Assembly: GCA_947476515.1 (NCBI GenBank)
Contig: CANJQZ010000027.1
Location: 1 to 13,960, forward strand
Direction: 5' to 3'
DNA: 13,960 nucleotides
Source: Flavobacteriales bacterium
GTDB lineage: Bacteria; Bacteroidota; Bacteroidia; Flavobacteriales_D; Crocinitomicaceae
A program made the translations under genes and the position numbers. The notes below the pieces were generated by a model. That model made no database searches. It had not been told where the DNA came from and saw only the letters and a list, made by a program, of their open reading frames with translations. Below, piece by piece: positions 7,081 to 13,722 of this stretch (the stretch's first letter is position 1; each line of letters begins with the position of its first letter).

Positions 7081-8260
7081 ATTAGTTAATCTCATTTCTG
7101 CTCAATCTGAATTGCTTTTTGATAAAATCAAAGGGTATAGAGAATATCTGCATCAACATCCTGAACTTTCTTTTCAAGAAGTGGAAACGATGGCATTTGT
7201 TTCTTCTAAATTAAAGGAGCTAGGAATAGAACATAAAACTCATGTGGGTGGTACGGGAGTCCTTGGAATTATTAAAGGAATTCACCATGATATAGATCAA
7301 GAGTGTATTGCTTTTCGGGCAGATTTAGATGCTTTACCCATTCATGAAGAAAATGAAGTGCTTTATAAGTCCTTGAAGGAAGGTGTTATGCATGCTTGTG
7401 GTCACGATTTTCATACCTCTGTTCTTCTTGGAGTAGCGGAAATATTACAAGGATTAAAAAATGAATTACCTCATCCTGTTAAATTGATCTTTCAACCCGG
7501 TGAAGAAATGAATCCTGGAGGAGCAACTTTAATGATTGCTGACGGGGTGTTAGAAAATCCAAAAGTGAAACATATGTTTGCCCTGCATGTTTTTCCGGAT
7601 ATGGAAACAGGAAAAGTTGGGGTTCGTGAAGGCTTGTACATGGCTTCTAGCGATGAAATCCATTTGACTATTCACGGTGTTGGTGGACATGGAGCGATTC
7701 CTCAAAATTGTGTTAATCCAATCGAAATTGCATCTGAAATTGTCCTGACAACTAAAAATTTATTAGATCTAGAACAACCAGATACAGTACCTCATGTGAT
7801 AAGTTTTGGCTTTTTAGATGCGCATGGTGCTACCAATGTCATTCCATCTACAGCGCAATTAAAAGGTACTTTTCGGACCATGAATGAAGCTTGGAGGTCA
7901 AGAGCGCATGAAATAATGAACGATAATTTTAAAGCCATCGCGCTTAAATATAAAGGAGAAATCGAAGTTCATATTGAAAAAGGTTATCCCTATTTGGAAA
8001 ACAATCCTGCGCTAACGAAGCAGGTTAGGGAGCAATTTCAGTTGATGCTTGGTCACGAAAAGGTAGCAGAATTAGCCTTGCGTATGACCGCTGAAGACTT
8101 CGCTTTTTACAGTCATTTAGTGCCTGTTTGTTTTTATCGGGTTGGTGTTGCAGATAGCTCAAGATCGGTTAATTATGGCGTGCATCATCCAAAATTTGAT
8201 ATTGATCCTTTATCGATAAAGGTGGCGATGAAATCATTAACTTCTTTAGCTTTTATTTAA
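7067..8260 (+). CDS. M20 family metallo-amidohydrolase (N-acyl-amino acid hydrolase type)
   Basis: This 397-aa enzyme belongs to the M20D-type amidohydrolases, which remove an acyl group from N-acyl amino acids such as hippurate, N-acetyl-diaminopimelate or auxin conjugates, using two divalent metals. Visible motifs are LHQHPELSFQE (28-38), FRADLDALPIHE (83-94), MHACGHDFHT (108-117) with C111 and H113 as metal ligands, FQPGEEMNPGGA (142-153) with the catalytic Glu pair E146/E147, ALHVFP (172-177) with H174, the dimerisation-domain HGVGGHGAIP (203-212), MTAEDFAFY (340-348) and the last metal ligand in VHHPKFD (372-378). No signal peptide is present, so it is cytosolic. It starts inside the end of the TauE/SafE gene (tandem ATGATG at 7067), and a lipoprotein gene follows after 4 nt. 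The exact substrate cannot be told from the sequence. Confidence 0.93.
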   Translation: MMNPELVNLISAQSELLFDKIKGYREYLHQHPELSFQEVETMAFVSSKLKELGIEHKTHVGGTGVLGIIKGIHHDIDQECIAFRADLDALPIHEENEVLYKSLKEGVMHACGHDFHTSVLLGVAEILQGLKNELPHPVKLIFQPGEEMNPGGATLMIADGVLENPKVKHMFALHVFPDMETGKVGVREGLYMASSDEIHLTIHGVGGHGAIPQNCVNPIEIASEIVLTTKNLLDLEQPDTVPHVISFGFLDAHGATNVIPSTAQLKGTFRTMNEAWRSRAHEIMNDNFKAIALKYKGEIEVHIEKGYPYLENNPALTKQVREQFQLMLGHEKVAELALRMTAEDFAFYSHLVPVCFYRVGVADSSRSVNYGVHHPKFDIDPLSIKVAMKSLTSLAFI

Positions 8261-8264
8261 CAGT

Positions 8265-8678
8265 ATGAAAAAAGTGATCTTTCTTTGTTCAGTTTTTTTA
8301 TTCTATTCTTGCGATAAAGTAAAACAATATGATAAAGTCATCCTTGGTTCTTGGACTATTAAGACGGTAATGCTCAAGGATAAAAATGATTTCACTTTTT
8401 ATGATTTCGCTCCACAAGGTAACTTTGAATTTAAAAACAATAAGCTTGCCTCAGGAAGTGTTAGCGCATCTTTTCCAGGTCTTTATGGCACTTTTTATGA
8501 TTCTTTTGCAGTGAATGGAAATTACTATTTGGATCTGGATAAACAAGAATTCAATCTTGTTAACGGAAATGACACGCTGCACAGTCGCTTGTTTTTGTTG
8601 ACGAAGTCAGATTTAGAATTTGAATTCTATGATAGTATTCAAGGAAAAAGAGTGCGCTATTCCTTTAAGAAAAACTAG
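8265..8678 (+). CDS. Small lipoprotein, lipocalin-like fold possible
   Basis: The 137-aa product begins MKKVIFLCSVFLFYSC, a lipoprotein signal peptide with a lipobox-like FYSC; C16 would be lipidated, so the mature protein is about 122 residues anchored at the cell envelope. After it, residues 27-33 (LGSWTIK) look like the opening strand of small lipocalin-like Bacteroidota lipoproteins. Alternating beta-type segments follow, such as GNFEFKNNKLASG, YYLDLDKQEFNLVNG and SDLEFEFYDS, ending YSFKK. I recognise no catalytic motif. It starts 4 nt after the M20 gene and so is very likely cotranscribed. A weak terminator-like hairpin follows (8686-8721). Function unknown; the lipocalin-like idea is inference from the strand pattern only. 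Confidence 0.78.
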   Translation: MKKVIFLCSVFLFYSCDKVKQYDKVILGSWTIKTVMLKDKNDFTFYDFAPQGNFEFKNNKLASGSVSASFPGLYGTFYDSFAVNGNYYLDLDKQEFNLVNGNDTLHSRLFLLTKSDLEFEFYDSIQGKRVRYSFKKN

Positions 8679-8685
8679 TCAGACG

Positions 8686-8721
8686 GTCCCTTTTTACTGA
8701 AGATTTACAGGGGCACTTTTC
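8686..8721 (+). terminator. Weak terminator-like hairpin after the lipoprotein gene
   Basis: GTCCCT (8686-8691) can pair with AGGGGC (8709-8714) through five Watson-Crick pairs and one G-U pair. The 17-nt loop is rather long, and ACTTTTC follows. It lies just beyond the stop codon of the last gene of the LuxE-like cluster, where a terminator would be expected, but the loop is long and the T-run short, so this is tentative. Confidence 0.3.
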
Positions 8722-8756
8722 GTTAGTTACAATTTTAAAATATTAATTTATTTAAC

Positions 8757-10319
8757 ATGATAAAAAAGTCAATATTACTGCTTTCCTTATTTTTTATTTG
8801 TTTAACTCCATTCATAACTTGTGCTCAAATATCATCTCGACAAATAGATTCCTTAGTGGATGCCGCCTTGTTGAAATTTAAAGTAGCAGGAGCTGCAGTT
8901 GCTGTTGTGAAAGATGGAAAAGTTATCCACTCGAAAGGTTACGGTCTTTCGGATATAGTGACAAAAAAAGCAGTTAATGAGAACACTAATTTTCAAATAG
9001 CGTCCAATACCAAAGCATTTACTACAACAGCATTGGCTATTTTGGAAGAGGAAGGAAAACTTAAATTGACTGACAAAGTGATAGAACACATTCCTGAATT
9101 CAAAATGTATGATGCTTATGTAACACAGAATTTTAATATTCAAGATTTATTAACGCATCGAAGTGGACTTGCATTAGGCGCTGGTGATTTGATGTTTTTT
9201 CCTGACGGGACAGATTTTACGATTAAAGATGTAGTGAGCTGCTTCCAATATTTTAAACCTGTTTCAGCCTTTCGCACTCAGTTTGATTATGATAATTTAT
9301 TATACATGGTGGCAGGTGAAGTAATTGCAAGAACCAGCGGAATGAGTTATGAATTGTTTGTGCAAAAGCGAATTATCGAACCTTTAGAAATGAAGAATTC
9401 ATTTGTTGGTTATTTACAAAATGACAAAAGTAACCTAGCAAAGCCTCATTCCTCTGAATCTGGCACCATCAAAACAATTGATAGTTATGATATAGGAATG
9501 GCTGATGCGGCAGGCGGTATCTTCTCTAATGTTGCCGATATGTCAAAATGGATGCTACTGCATTTGAATAAAGGAAGGTATGGATCTGATTTAAAATCTC
9601 CTTTGTTCTCATTAGAAAATCACAATGAAATGTGGCGGATACATACCGTACTAGAAACAAATGATAATCCAAGATACAATTCCCATTTTAACGGTTATGG
9701 CTTGGGTTGGTTCTTAACAGATGTAGCTGGAATATTTGAAGTGTCGCATACGGGAGCTGTCCCGGGTATGCTTTCTATCGTTACTATGTATCCGGATTTG
9801 AATTTAGGCATCGTCATTTTAACCAATACTGAAAATGGTGGCGCAGGACTTTTTTCTTCCGTCACAAATTCCATTGCTGATAGTTATTTAGGTTTAGATG
9901 ATTATGCATGGATAGATAAAATGGTCGAGTGGAGCAATGAAGATAAAAATGAAGGTGACAGTGTCACAAAAAAAACTTGGGAACAAGTTGAATTAGCGAG
10001 AAAAATTAAAGTGAAAAATGAAAAATTCATTGGAATATATGCAGACAATTGGTTTGGGGAAGTGGAAGTATTTGAAAAGAATAAGCAATTATGGATTAAA
10101 TGTAAGCGTTCTCCAAAATTAAATGGACCGATGGCTTTTTATAACGCAACTACTTTTGCCATAAAATGGGAATACCAAGCGATGAATTGTGATGCCTTTG
10201 CCGAATTCTCTTTAGATGAGACAGGTAAAGCACAAGCTATTAAAATGAGAGGGATTTCACCTAATATTGACTTTAGTTTTGACTTTCAAGATTTAGATTT
10301 GAAAAGAATTGAAAAGTAA
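8757..10319 (+). CDS. Secreted serine hydrolase, beta-lactamase family (S12) with C-terminal DUF3471-like domain
   Basis: The 520-aa product belongs to the class C beta-lactamase / D-alanyl carboxypeptidase / esterase superfamily. Residues 1-23 are a signal peptide ending TCAQ, probably cut before the Gln, so the enzyme is periplasmic or exported. The catalytic domain (about 28-375) has the nucleophile motif SNTK (S83-K86), the Y-x-N motif YDN (178-180) and the third-box HTG (331-333) in place of KTG, plus the family landmark DLLTHRSGL (130-138). A spacer follows. Residues about 420-515 resemble DUF3471: FIGIYADNWFGEVEVFEKNK, a block around MAFYNATTFAIKW, and ISPNIDFSFDFQDL at the end. Related proteins include esterases and D-amino-acid peptidases as well as penicillin-binding types, so beta-lactam resistance should not be assumed. 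No TAnnTTTG promoter is visible in the 78-nt upstream gap. Confidence 0.92.
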   Translation: MIKKSILLLSLFFICLTPFITCAQISSRQIDSLVDAALLKFKVAGAAVAVVKDGKVIHSKGYGLSDIVTKKAVNENTNFQIASNTKAFTTTALAILEEEGKLKLTDKVIEHIPEFKMYDAYVTQNFNIQDLLTHRSGLALGAGDLMFFPDGTDFTIKDVVSCFQYFKPVSAFRTQFDYDNLLYMVAGEVIARTSGMSYELFVQKRIIEPLEMKNSFVGYLQNDKSNLAKPHSSESGTIKTIDSYDIGMADAAGGIFSNVADMSKWMLLHLNKGRYGSDLKSPLFSLENHNEMWRIHTVLETNDNPRYNSHFNGYGLGWFLTDVAGIFEVSHTGAVPGMLSIVTMYPDLNLGIVILTNTENGGAGLFSSVTNSIADSYLGLDDYAWIDKMVEWSNEDKNEGDSVTKKTWEQVELARKIKVKNEKFIGIYADNWFGEVEVFEKNKQLWIKCKRSPKLNGPMAFYNATTFAIKWEYQAMNCDAFAEFSLDETGKAQAIKMRGISPNIDFSFDFQDLDLKRIEK

Positions 10320-10568
10320 AGTTTGCTATTGTTATTGCTTCTTTTTTTGAGTGAAATATACTAACAGATTTAACGAATCTATTTTAAATCATTATACTTA
10401 TTTATAACCCCTTTGGGGTTAAATGTAATTAGTGCGGGATGTAATCCTGCGAAAAAATATGAAATAGTTCCCTTTTTGGCATGTATTTTTTATTAAAAAT
10501 CATATCAAAAAGATTTTGTGGTAAGAAAGCGTCCGATCATAGTAGCTTAAGCTTTATAATCCATATAT
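10320..10568. other. Intergenic region between the serine hydrolase and AraC genes
   Basis: This 249-nt (273 nt to the preferred AraC start), very AT-rich gap has no credible ORF. It contains two adjacent short GC-rich hairpins (10405-10450) that stand out from their surroundings, and at its right end a -7-like element for the AraC gene. A T-rich stretch (10339-10349) follows the hydrolase stop, but no stem precedes it, so no terminator is called. Confidence 0.5.
10405..10450. repeat. REP-like tandem double hairpin
   Basis: Two compact palindromes lie 12 nt apart. The first is TAACCCC-TTT-GGGGTTA (10405-10421), a perfect 7-bp stem with a 3-nt loop. The second is GCGGGAT-GTA-ATCCTGC (10434-10450), a 7-bp stem with one G-U pair and a 3-nt loop. 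TGTAAT occurs twice, at 10424-10429 and 10440-10445. Neither stem is followed by a T-run on its own strand, though A6 after the second hairpin would read as T6 before it on the minus strand, so a terminator is not favoured. Paired short hairpins in an intergenic gap resemble REP elements mobilised by RAYT transposases. No second copy is seen in this window, so the repeat nature is inferred. Confidence 0.45.
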
Positions 10569-10571
10569 TTG
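10564..10571 (+). promoter_or_regulatory. -7 element of the AraC-family gene
   Basis: TATATTTG matches TAnnTTTG exactly. It overlaps the TTG codon at 10569 that would be the longest possible start, and ends 21 nt before the ATG at 10593. This favours the ATG as the true start. No TTTG or TTG is present 17-23 nt further upstream, so the -33 half is weak or activator-dependent. Confidence 0.45.
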
Positions 10572-10592
10572 AAAGACAACAAGTTATTTAGC

Positions 10593-11435
10593 ATGAATTT
10601 TCGATTAATAAATCATAAAACTAAAAGACTCTCCGCTAAATACTTGACTGATGTTTATGACTTGTCTTGTGGAAACAAAGAATTTATTTATTGTTGTGTT
10701 CCCAACGGAGAATTAGGAATTACGGTCATTTTAGAAGGGGACTGCCATATAAAAACAGATAAGGGATGGCAAAAGCAGTCGAAAGTTCATCTTTATGGAC
10801 TCATTGATAAAGTTCAATTATTAAAAATGAGTCCCAATTATCGTGAAATTTCATTAGGTTTTTATCCACATTATCTTCAATTGTTTTTAAAAGATTCATT
10901 GCATTCAACTTATAAAACTAATGGAACGGATTTGTTAGATTTATTTAAAAAAGAGGAAGTCAATAAATTATATGAGAATTTATGTCAATGTAAAAATGAC
11001 AAAACCTTAATGGACAAAATTGAAGAATTTTTGAAAGTTAATTTGCATACTGATGAATTGGATAAAAGAGTTGCTGCAGCACATCATTTAATTAGTAAAG
11101 AAAACATTTATAAGGTAGATGAATTAAGTTCTATGTTGAATGTAACCTCCACCACCTTAAGAACTCTTTTTAATCAGCATGTTGGTGTTTCCCCAAAAGA
11201 CTTGATCAAGATTCATCGAATTAAAAAGGCCTTAGATTATCAGTTGACTTGTGAAGAATCACTTACTCAAATGGCCTATCAATTAAAGTATTTTGATCAA
11301 GCTCATTTCAGTAAGGACTTTAAAGATGCAACAGGAATCTCTCCTAAACAGTATTTTTTAGACAATCAACTCAGTTCCGATTTTTCCAATTTTCAACATT
11401 GGCGCTATGATAGTTTTGAAAATATAATTAAATAG
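10593..11435 (+). CDS. AraC-family transcriptional regulator
   Basis: The 280-aa cytosolic protein has the two-part layout of AraC-type regulators. The N-terminal half (about 30-110) is a probable sensing domain of beta character, including VPNGELGITVILEG, VHLYGLIDKV and ISLGFYPHYLQLF, similar in outline to the DUF6597-type N-domains common in Bacteroidota. The C-terminal domain holds two helix-turn-helix units: KVDELSSMLNVTSTTLRTLF (174-193) and, at about 223-254, SLTQMAYQLKYFDQAHFSKD followed by the family end-signature FKDATGISPKQY. The frame is open back to a TTG at 10569, but that codon overlaps a -7 promoter element, so I take ATG 10593. It lies between a secreted hydrolase and a secreted protease, both on the same strand but each separated by over 100 nt. 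They are plausible targets, but no binding site was identified and the ligand is unknown. Confidence 0.9.
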   Translation: MNFRLINHKTKRLSAKYLTDVYDLSCGNKEFIYCCVPNGELGITVILEGDCHIKTDKGWQKQSKVHLYGLIDKVQLLKMSPNYREISLGFYPHYLQLFLKDSLHSTYKTNGTDLLDLFKKEEVNKLYENLCQCKNDKTLMDKIEEFLKVNLHTDELDKRVAAAHHLISKENIYKVDELSSMLNVTSTTLRTLFNQHVGVSPKDLIKIHRIKKALDYQLTCEESLTQMAYQLKYFDQAHFSKDFKDATGISPKQYFLDNQLSSDFSNFQHWRYDSFENIIK

Positions 11436-11513
11436 AGCTTTCTCTTCTATATTATTTTTGATAAACAATTATCTCACTTTCGATTTTTACAATTTTTTAT
11501 TAATCAGCCTCAA

Positions 11514-11521
11514 TAGTTTTG
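11514..11521 (+). promoter_or_regulatory. Candidate -7 element of the metalloprotease gene
   Basis: TAGTTTTG matches TAnnTTTG and ends 27 nt before the ATG at 11549, a sensible leader. No TTTG or TTG occurs at the expected upstream distance. A second match, TATTTTTG at 11453-11460, lies 88 nt before the ATG and also lacks a -33 partner. The nearer one is preferred. Confidence 0.42.
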
Positions 11522-11548
11522 TAGCATAATAATTTAAAATTGTCAATC

Positions 11549-13684
11549 ATGAAAAAAATTATACTAGTTACATTTTCCATTTTGTTCTCTTATTCTTTTC
11601 TATCAGCTCAAAAAAAAGAGTGTGCAACTGTGGAGTATCTTGAATATTTAAAATCTCAAGATCCACAATTAGAAAATCTTATGTTGCGAAATGAGAAAGC
11701 ACTACAAAACTGGATTAAAACGCATGCTGATTCTAAATCAACGAAGAGTACCATCATAAGTATTCCCGTTGTAGTACATGTAGTTTATTCTAATCCTACA
11801 CAGAATATAAGTACTGCGCAGATTTTATCAGCAATAGAAATTATAAACAAGGATTATAGAAGATTAAATGTGGATGCTGTATCTACTCCATCAGTCTTTG
11901 CGCCAATAGCAGCAGATTGTGAAATCGAGTTTTGTCTTGCCACAATAGACCCAAATGGCAATGCCACATCTGGTATTACTAGAACTTCTACTACTATAAC
12001 TGGTTTTGATCCCGGGACATTTAATGGAGTGAGTTTCTCAAGTGATGCAGTTAAATATACATTACAAGGGGGTATTGATGCCTGGAATACTTCACAGTAT
12101 TTAAATATTTGGATTTGTGCTTTGAGTAATCTTAACGGTTATGCTCAATCTCCTGGTGGCCCTACTAGTACAGATGGTGTAGTGGTTGATCATACAAGGT
12201 TTGGTAATATCGGCACTGCAGCTGGCAATCCTTTTGTAATAAAAACTGCATCACATGAAATAGGACATTGGTTGAGCCTAAAACATATTTGGGGTGATGT
12301 TACTGGACAAACCTCCAATTGTGGTGATGATTATTGCAATGATACGCCAACAGAGTCTTCCTCCACTTATGGATGTCCGTCATTTCCTTATAACACAACT
12401 AGCGTTTGTAATCCAGGTCCTAATGGTGAAATGTTTATGAATTTTATGGATTATACGGATTGTAGGAATATATTTACTCAAGATCAAAAGACTAGAATGA
12501 TAGCGGCTATAAATACATTCAGGCCTTTCTTTCTTTCTAGTGTATGTCAGCAGGGAGTTGTTTATGGTTGTACTGATCCTTTAGCGTGTAATTATTCTGC
12601 ATTAGCTACGGTTAATGTTGATTGCAATTATACTTCCTGTGCGGGTTGTATAGACCCTGCTGCATATTCTTACGATCCTTTAGCCTCTATAAGTGATACT
12701 GCTTCATGTTCTTACTGTGATGTTTCTGCTTCAGCAGTAGTTGTCGGTGCAAGCAGCGCAAGCTCATCAGATGCTTCTGTTGATTTATCTGTGACCGGTT
12801 GGAATTGTGTTACACCTACTATTTTAGCTTCCGACTTTGGATCATCTACTGGCTCAGCTGGAGTAATGTTCAACTTGATAAATACTTCTGGGAATCCATT
12901 AACGATTACAGGAATTTCTCAAGGTAGTTTTGGTTCCTTTTTTGGTTCAGCTTCTAGTTACAATATTTATTATTATCCTGGTTCATATGTCCCACATATG
13001 AGTAATACCAATGGTTGGATTGCGCTTGCATCTAATGCAAGTGGTACAGTTCCATCAGGAGGAACTCCAACTGTTCCTGTATATTCTGGTGCAATTCCAA
13101 TGACAGCAGTGACTATTCCAGTCGGTGCAACATATGGTTTTTATCTAGGACTTAATGGAACATTAACTTATATAATAGCTACAGGAATAAATGGAGTTAC
13201 CCCTTGGGGAAGTAATGGGGATCTTACCATTACTGTTGGGCGTGGCGGTGATTTTCCAAATCCAGTATTTACTCCAAGAGCTCCACTTATTAAAGTTCAT
13301 TACGGAACCAGCTCTTCCACACTTACTTATCAATGGTCTAATGGAGCAACAAGCCAAGACCTTACTGGAGTTGCTCCAGGAACATATTCTGTAACGGCTA
13401 CTGATTGTAATGGCTGTTCTGCTTCTGCAACAGTTGAGGTAGGTGTGACAGGTTTAAGCGAAGAGGGTTTAAATGCTATTTTTATACATCCAAATCCTTC
13501 GAACGATCTACTTTATTTCAGTAAAGCAGTCGATAAAGTTGAGGTTTTTGATTTTCATGGAAGAATGGTTAAGACCATTTTAAATACTGACAATATTGAT
13601 GTTAAGTATTTAGCCGCTGGTGCTTACTCATTAAGGTTAACAATCAAAGATGCCCTAACAGTTCATCGATTCGTAAAAGAGTAA
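11549..13684 (+). CDS. Secreted M43-type zinc metalloprotease with GCTD repeats, split SprB repeat and T9SS sorting domain
   Basis: The 711-aa product is an exported protease of the metzincin M43 (cytophagalysin/PAPP-A) type. Residues 1-20 are a signal peptide (MKKIILVTFSILFSYSFLSA, then Q). A pro-region-like stretch leads to the catalytic domain (about 65-330), opened by SIPVVVHVVY (71-80). The zinc site is HEIGHWLSLKH (236-246), with E237 as catalytic base. The usual metzincin glycine is Ser243; Bacteroidota M43 proteins often vary there. The Met-turn segment MNFMDYTDC is at 297-305. Two GCTD-type cysteine-rich repeats follow (340-390), then an SprB-like repeat interrupted by a roughly 170-residue insert (391-632). 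The end is a type A T9SS C-terminal domain (about 637-711; IHPNP at 645-649, GAYSLRL at 691-697). The protein should cross the outer membrane by the Por secretion system and be released or surface-bound. The start is ATG 11549; a TTG at 11540 extends the frame by only 3 codons and would spoil the signal peptide start. Substrate unknown. Confidence 0.93.
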   Translation: MKKIILVTFSILFSYSFLSAQKKECATVEYLEYLKSQDPQLENLMLRNEKALQNWIKTHADSKSTKSTIISIPVVVHVVYSNPTQNISTAQILSAIEIINKDYRRLNVDAVSTPSVFAPIAADCEIEFCLATIDPNGNATSGITRTSTTITGFDPGTFNGVSFSSDAVKYTLQGGIDAWNTSQYLNIWICALSNLNGYAQSPGGPTSTDGVVVDHTRFGNIGTAAGNPFVIKTASHEIGHWLSLKHIWGDVTGQTSNCGDDYCNDTPTESSSTYGCPSFPYNTTSVCNPGPNGEMFMNFMDYTDCRNIFTQDQKTRMIAAINTFRPFFLSSVCQQGVVYGCTDPLACNYSALATVNVDCNYTSCAGCIDPAAYSYDPLASISDTASCSYCDVSASAVVVGASSASSSDASVDLSVTGWNCVTPTILASDFGSSTGSAGVMFNLINTSGNPLTITGISQGSFGSFFGSASSYNIYYYPGSYVPHMSNTNGWIALASNASGTVPSGGTPTVPVYSGAIPMTAVTIPVGATYGFYLGLNGTLTYIIATGINGVTPWGSNGDLTITVGRGGDFPNPVFTPRAPLIKVHYGTSSSTLTYQWSNGATSQDLTGVAPGTYSVTATDCNGCSASATVEVGVTGLSEEGLNAIFIHPNPSNDLLYFSKAVDKVEVFDFHGRMVKTILNTDNIDVKYLAAGAYSLRLTIKDALTVHRFVKE
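12566..12718 (+). repeat. Two tandem GCTD-type cysteine-rich repeats (protein residues 340-390)
   Basis: Within the metalloprotease, residues 340-364 (GCTDPLACNYSALATVNVDC, then NYTSC) and 366-390 (GCIDPAAYSYDPLASISDTA, then SCSYC) are two copies of the ~25-residue GCTD-P-A-NY-DPLA-(D)-SC unit found in secreted Bacteroidota proteins. The second copy has lost the internal cysteine of ACNY (AYSY). The repeats join the protease domain to the SprB-like region and are probably a disulfide-stabilised stalk. Confidence 0.7.
12719..13444 (+). other. SprB-like repeat split by an inserted beta-type domain (protein residues 391-632)
   Basis: Residues 391-417 (DVSASAVVVGASSASSSDAS, then VDLSVTG) match the first half of an SprB-type repeat. 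Residues 591-632 (TLTYQWSNGATSQDLTGVAP, then GTYSVTATDCNGCSASATVEVG) match the second half. In a normal repeat the two halves are joined by a few residues such as GGTAPY; here they are separated by about 173 residues (nt 12803-13318). The insert is rich in G, S, T and aromatic residues and contains MFNLINTSGNPLTITG, YNIYYYPGSY, TIPVGATYGFYLG and PVFTPRAPLIKVHYG, which look like a beta-sandwich domain seen between repeats in large surface proteins. The reading frame is intact throughout. Confidence 0.62.
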
Positions 13685-13722
13685 GTTAAATCGAATTCCT
13701 TTAAGAAATCAAAATAATTGTT

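Noticed and set aside
8757..10319. Antibiotic-resistance beta-lactamase
   Set aside because: The fold motifs (SNTK, YDN, HTG) and the DUF3471-like C-terminal domain fit the wide esterase/peptidase S12 family; nothing in the sequence points specifically to beta-lactam hydrolysis.
11432..11460. Possible terminator after the AraC gene (ATAGAG pairing with CT-t-CTAT, then an AT-rich tail)
   Set aside because: The stem is short, AU-rich and needs a bulge; the T-run is broken. Too weak to list as a feature.
13191..13394. 67-codon frame inside the metalloprotease insert region
   Set aside because: Out-of-frame shadow. The main frame is uninterrupted and shows clear domain similarity before and after, so no frameshift is needed to explain the split repeat.
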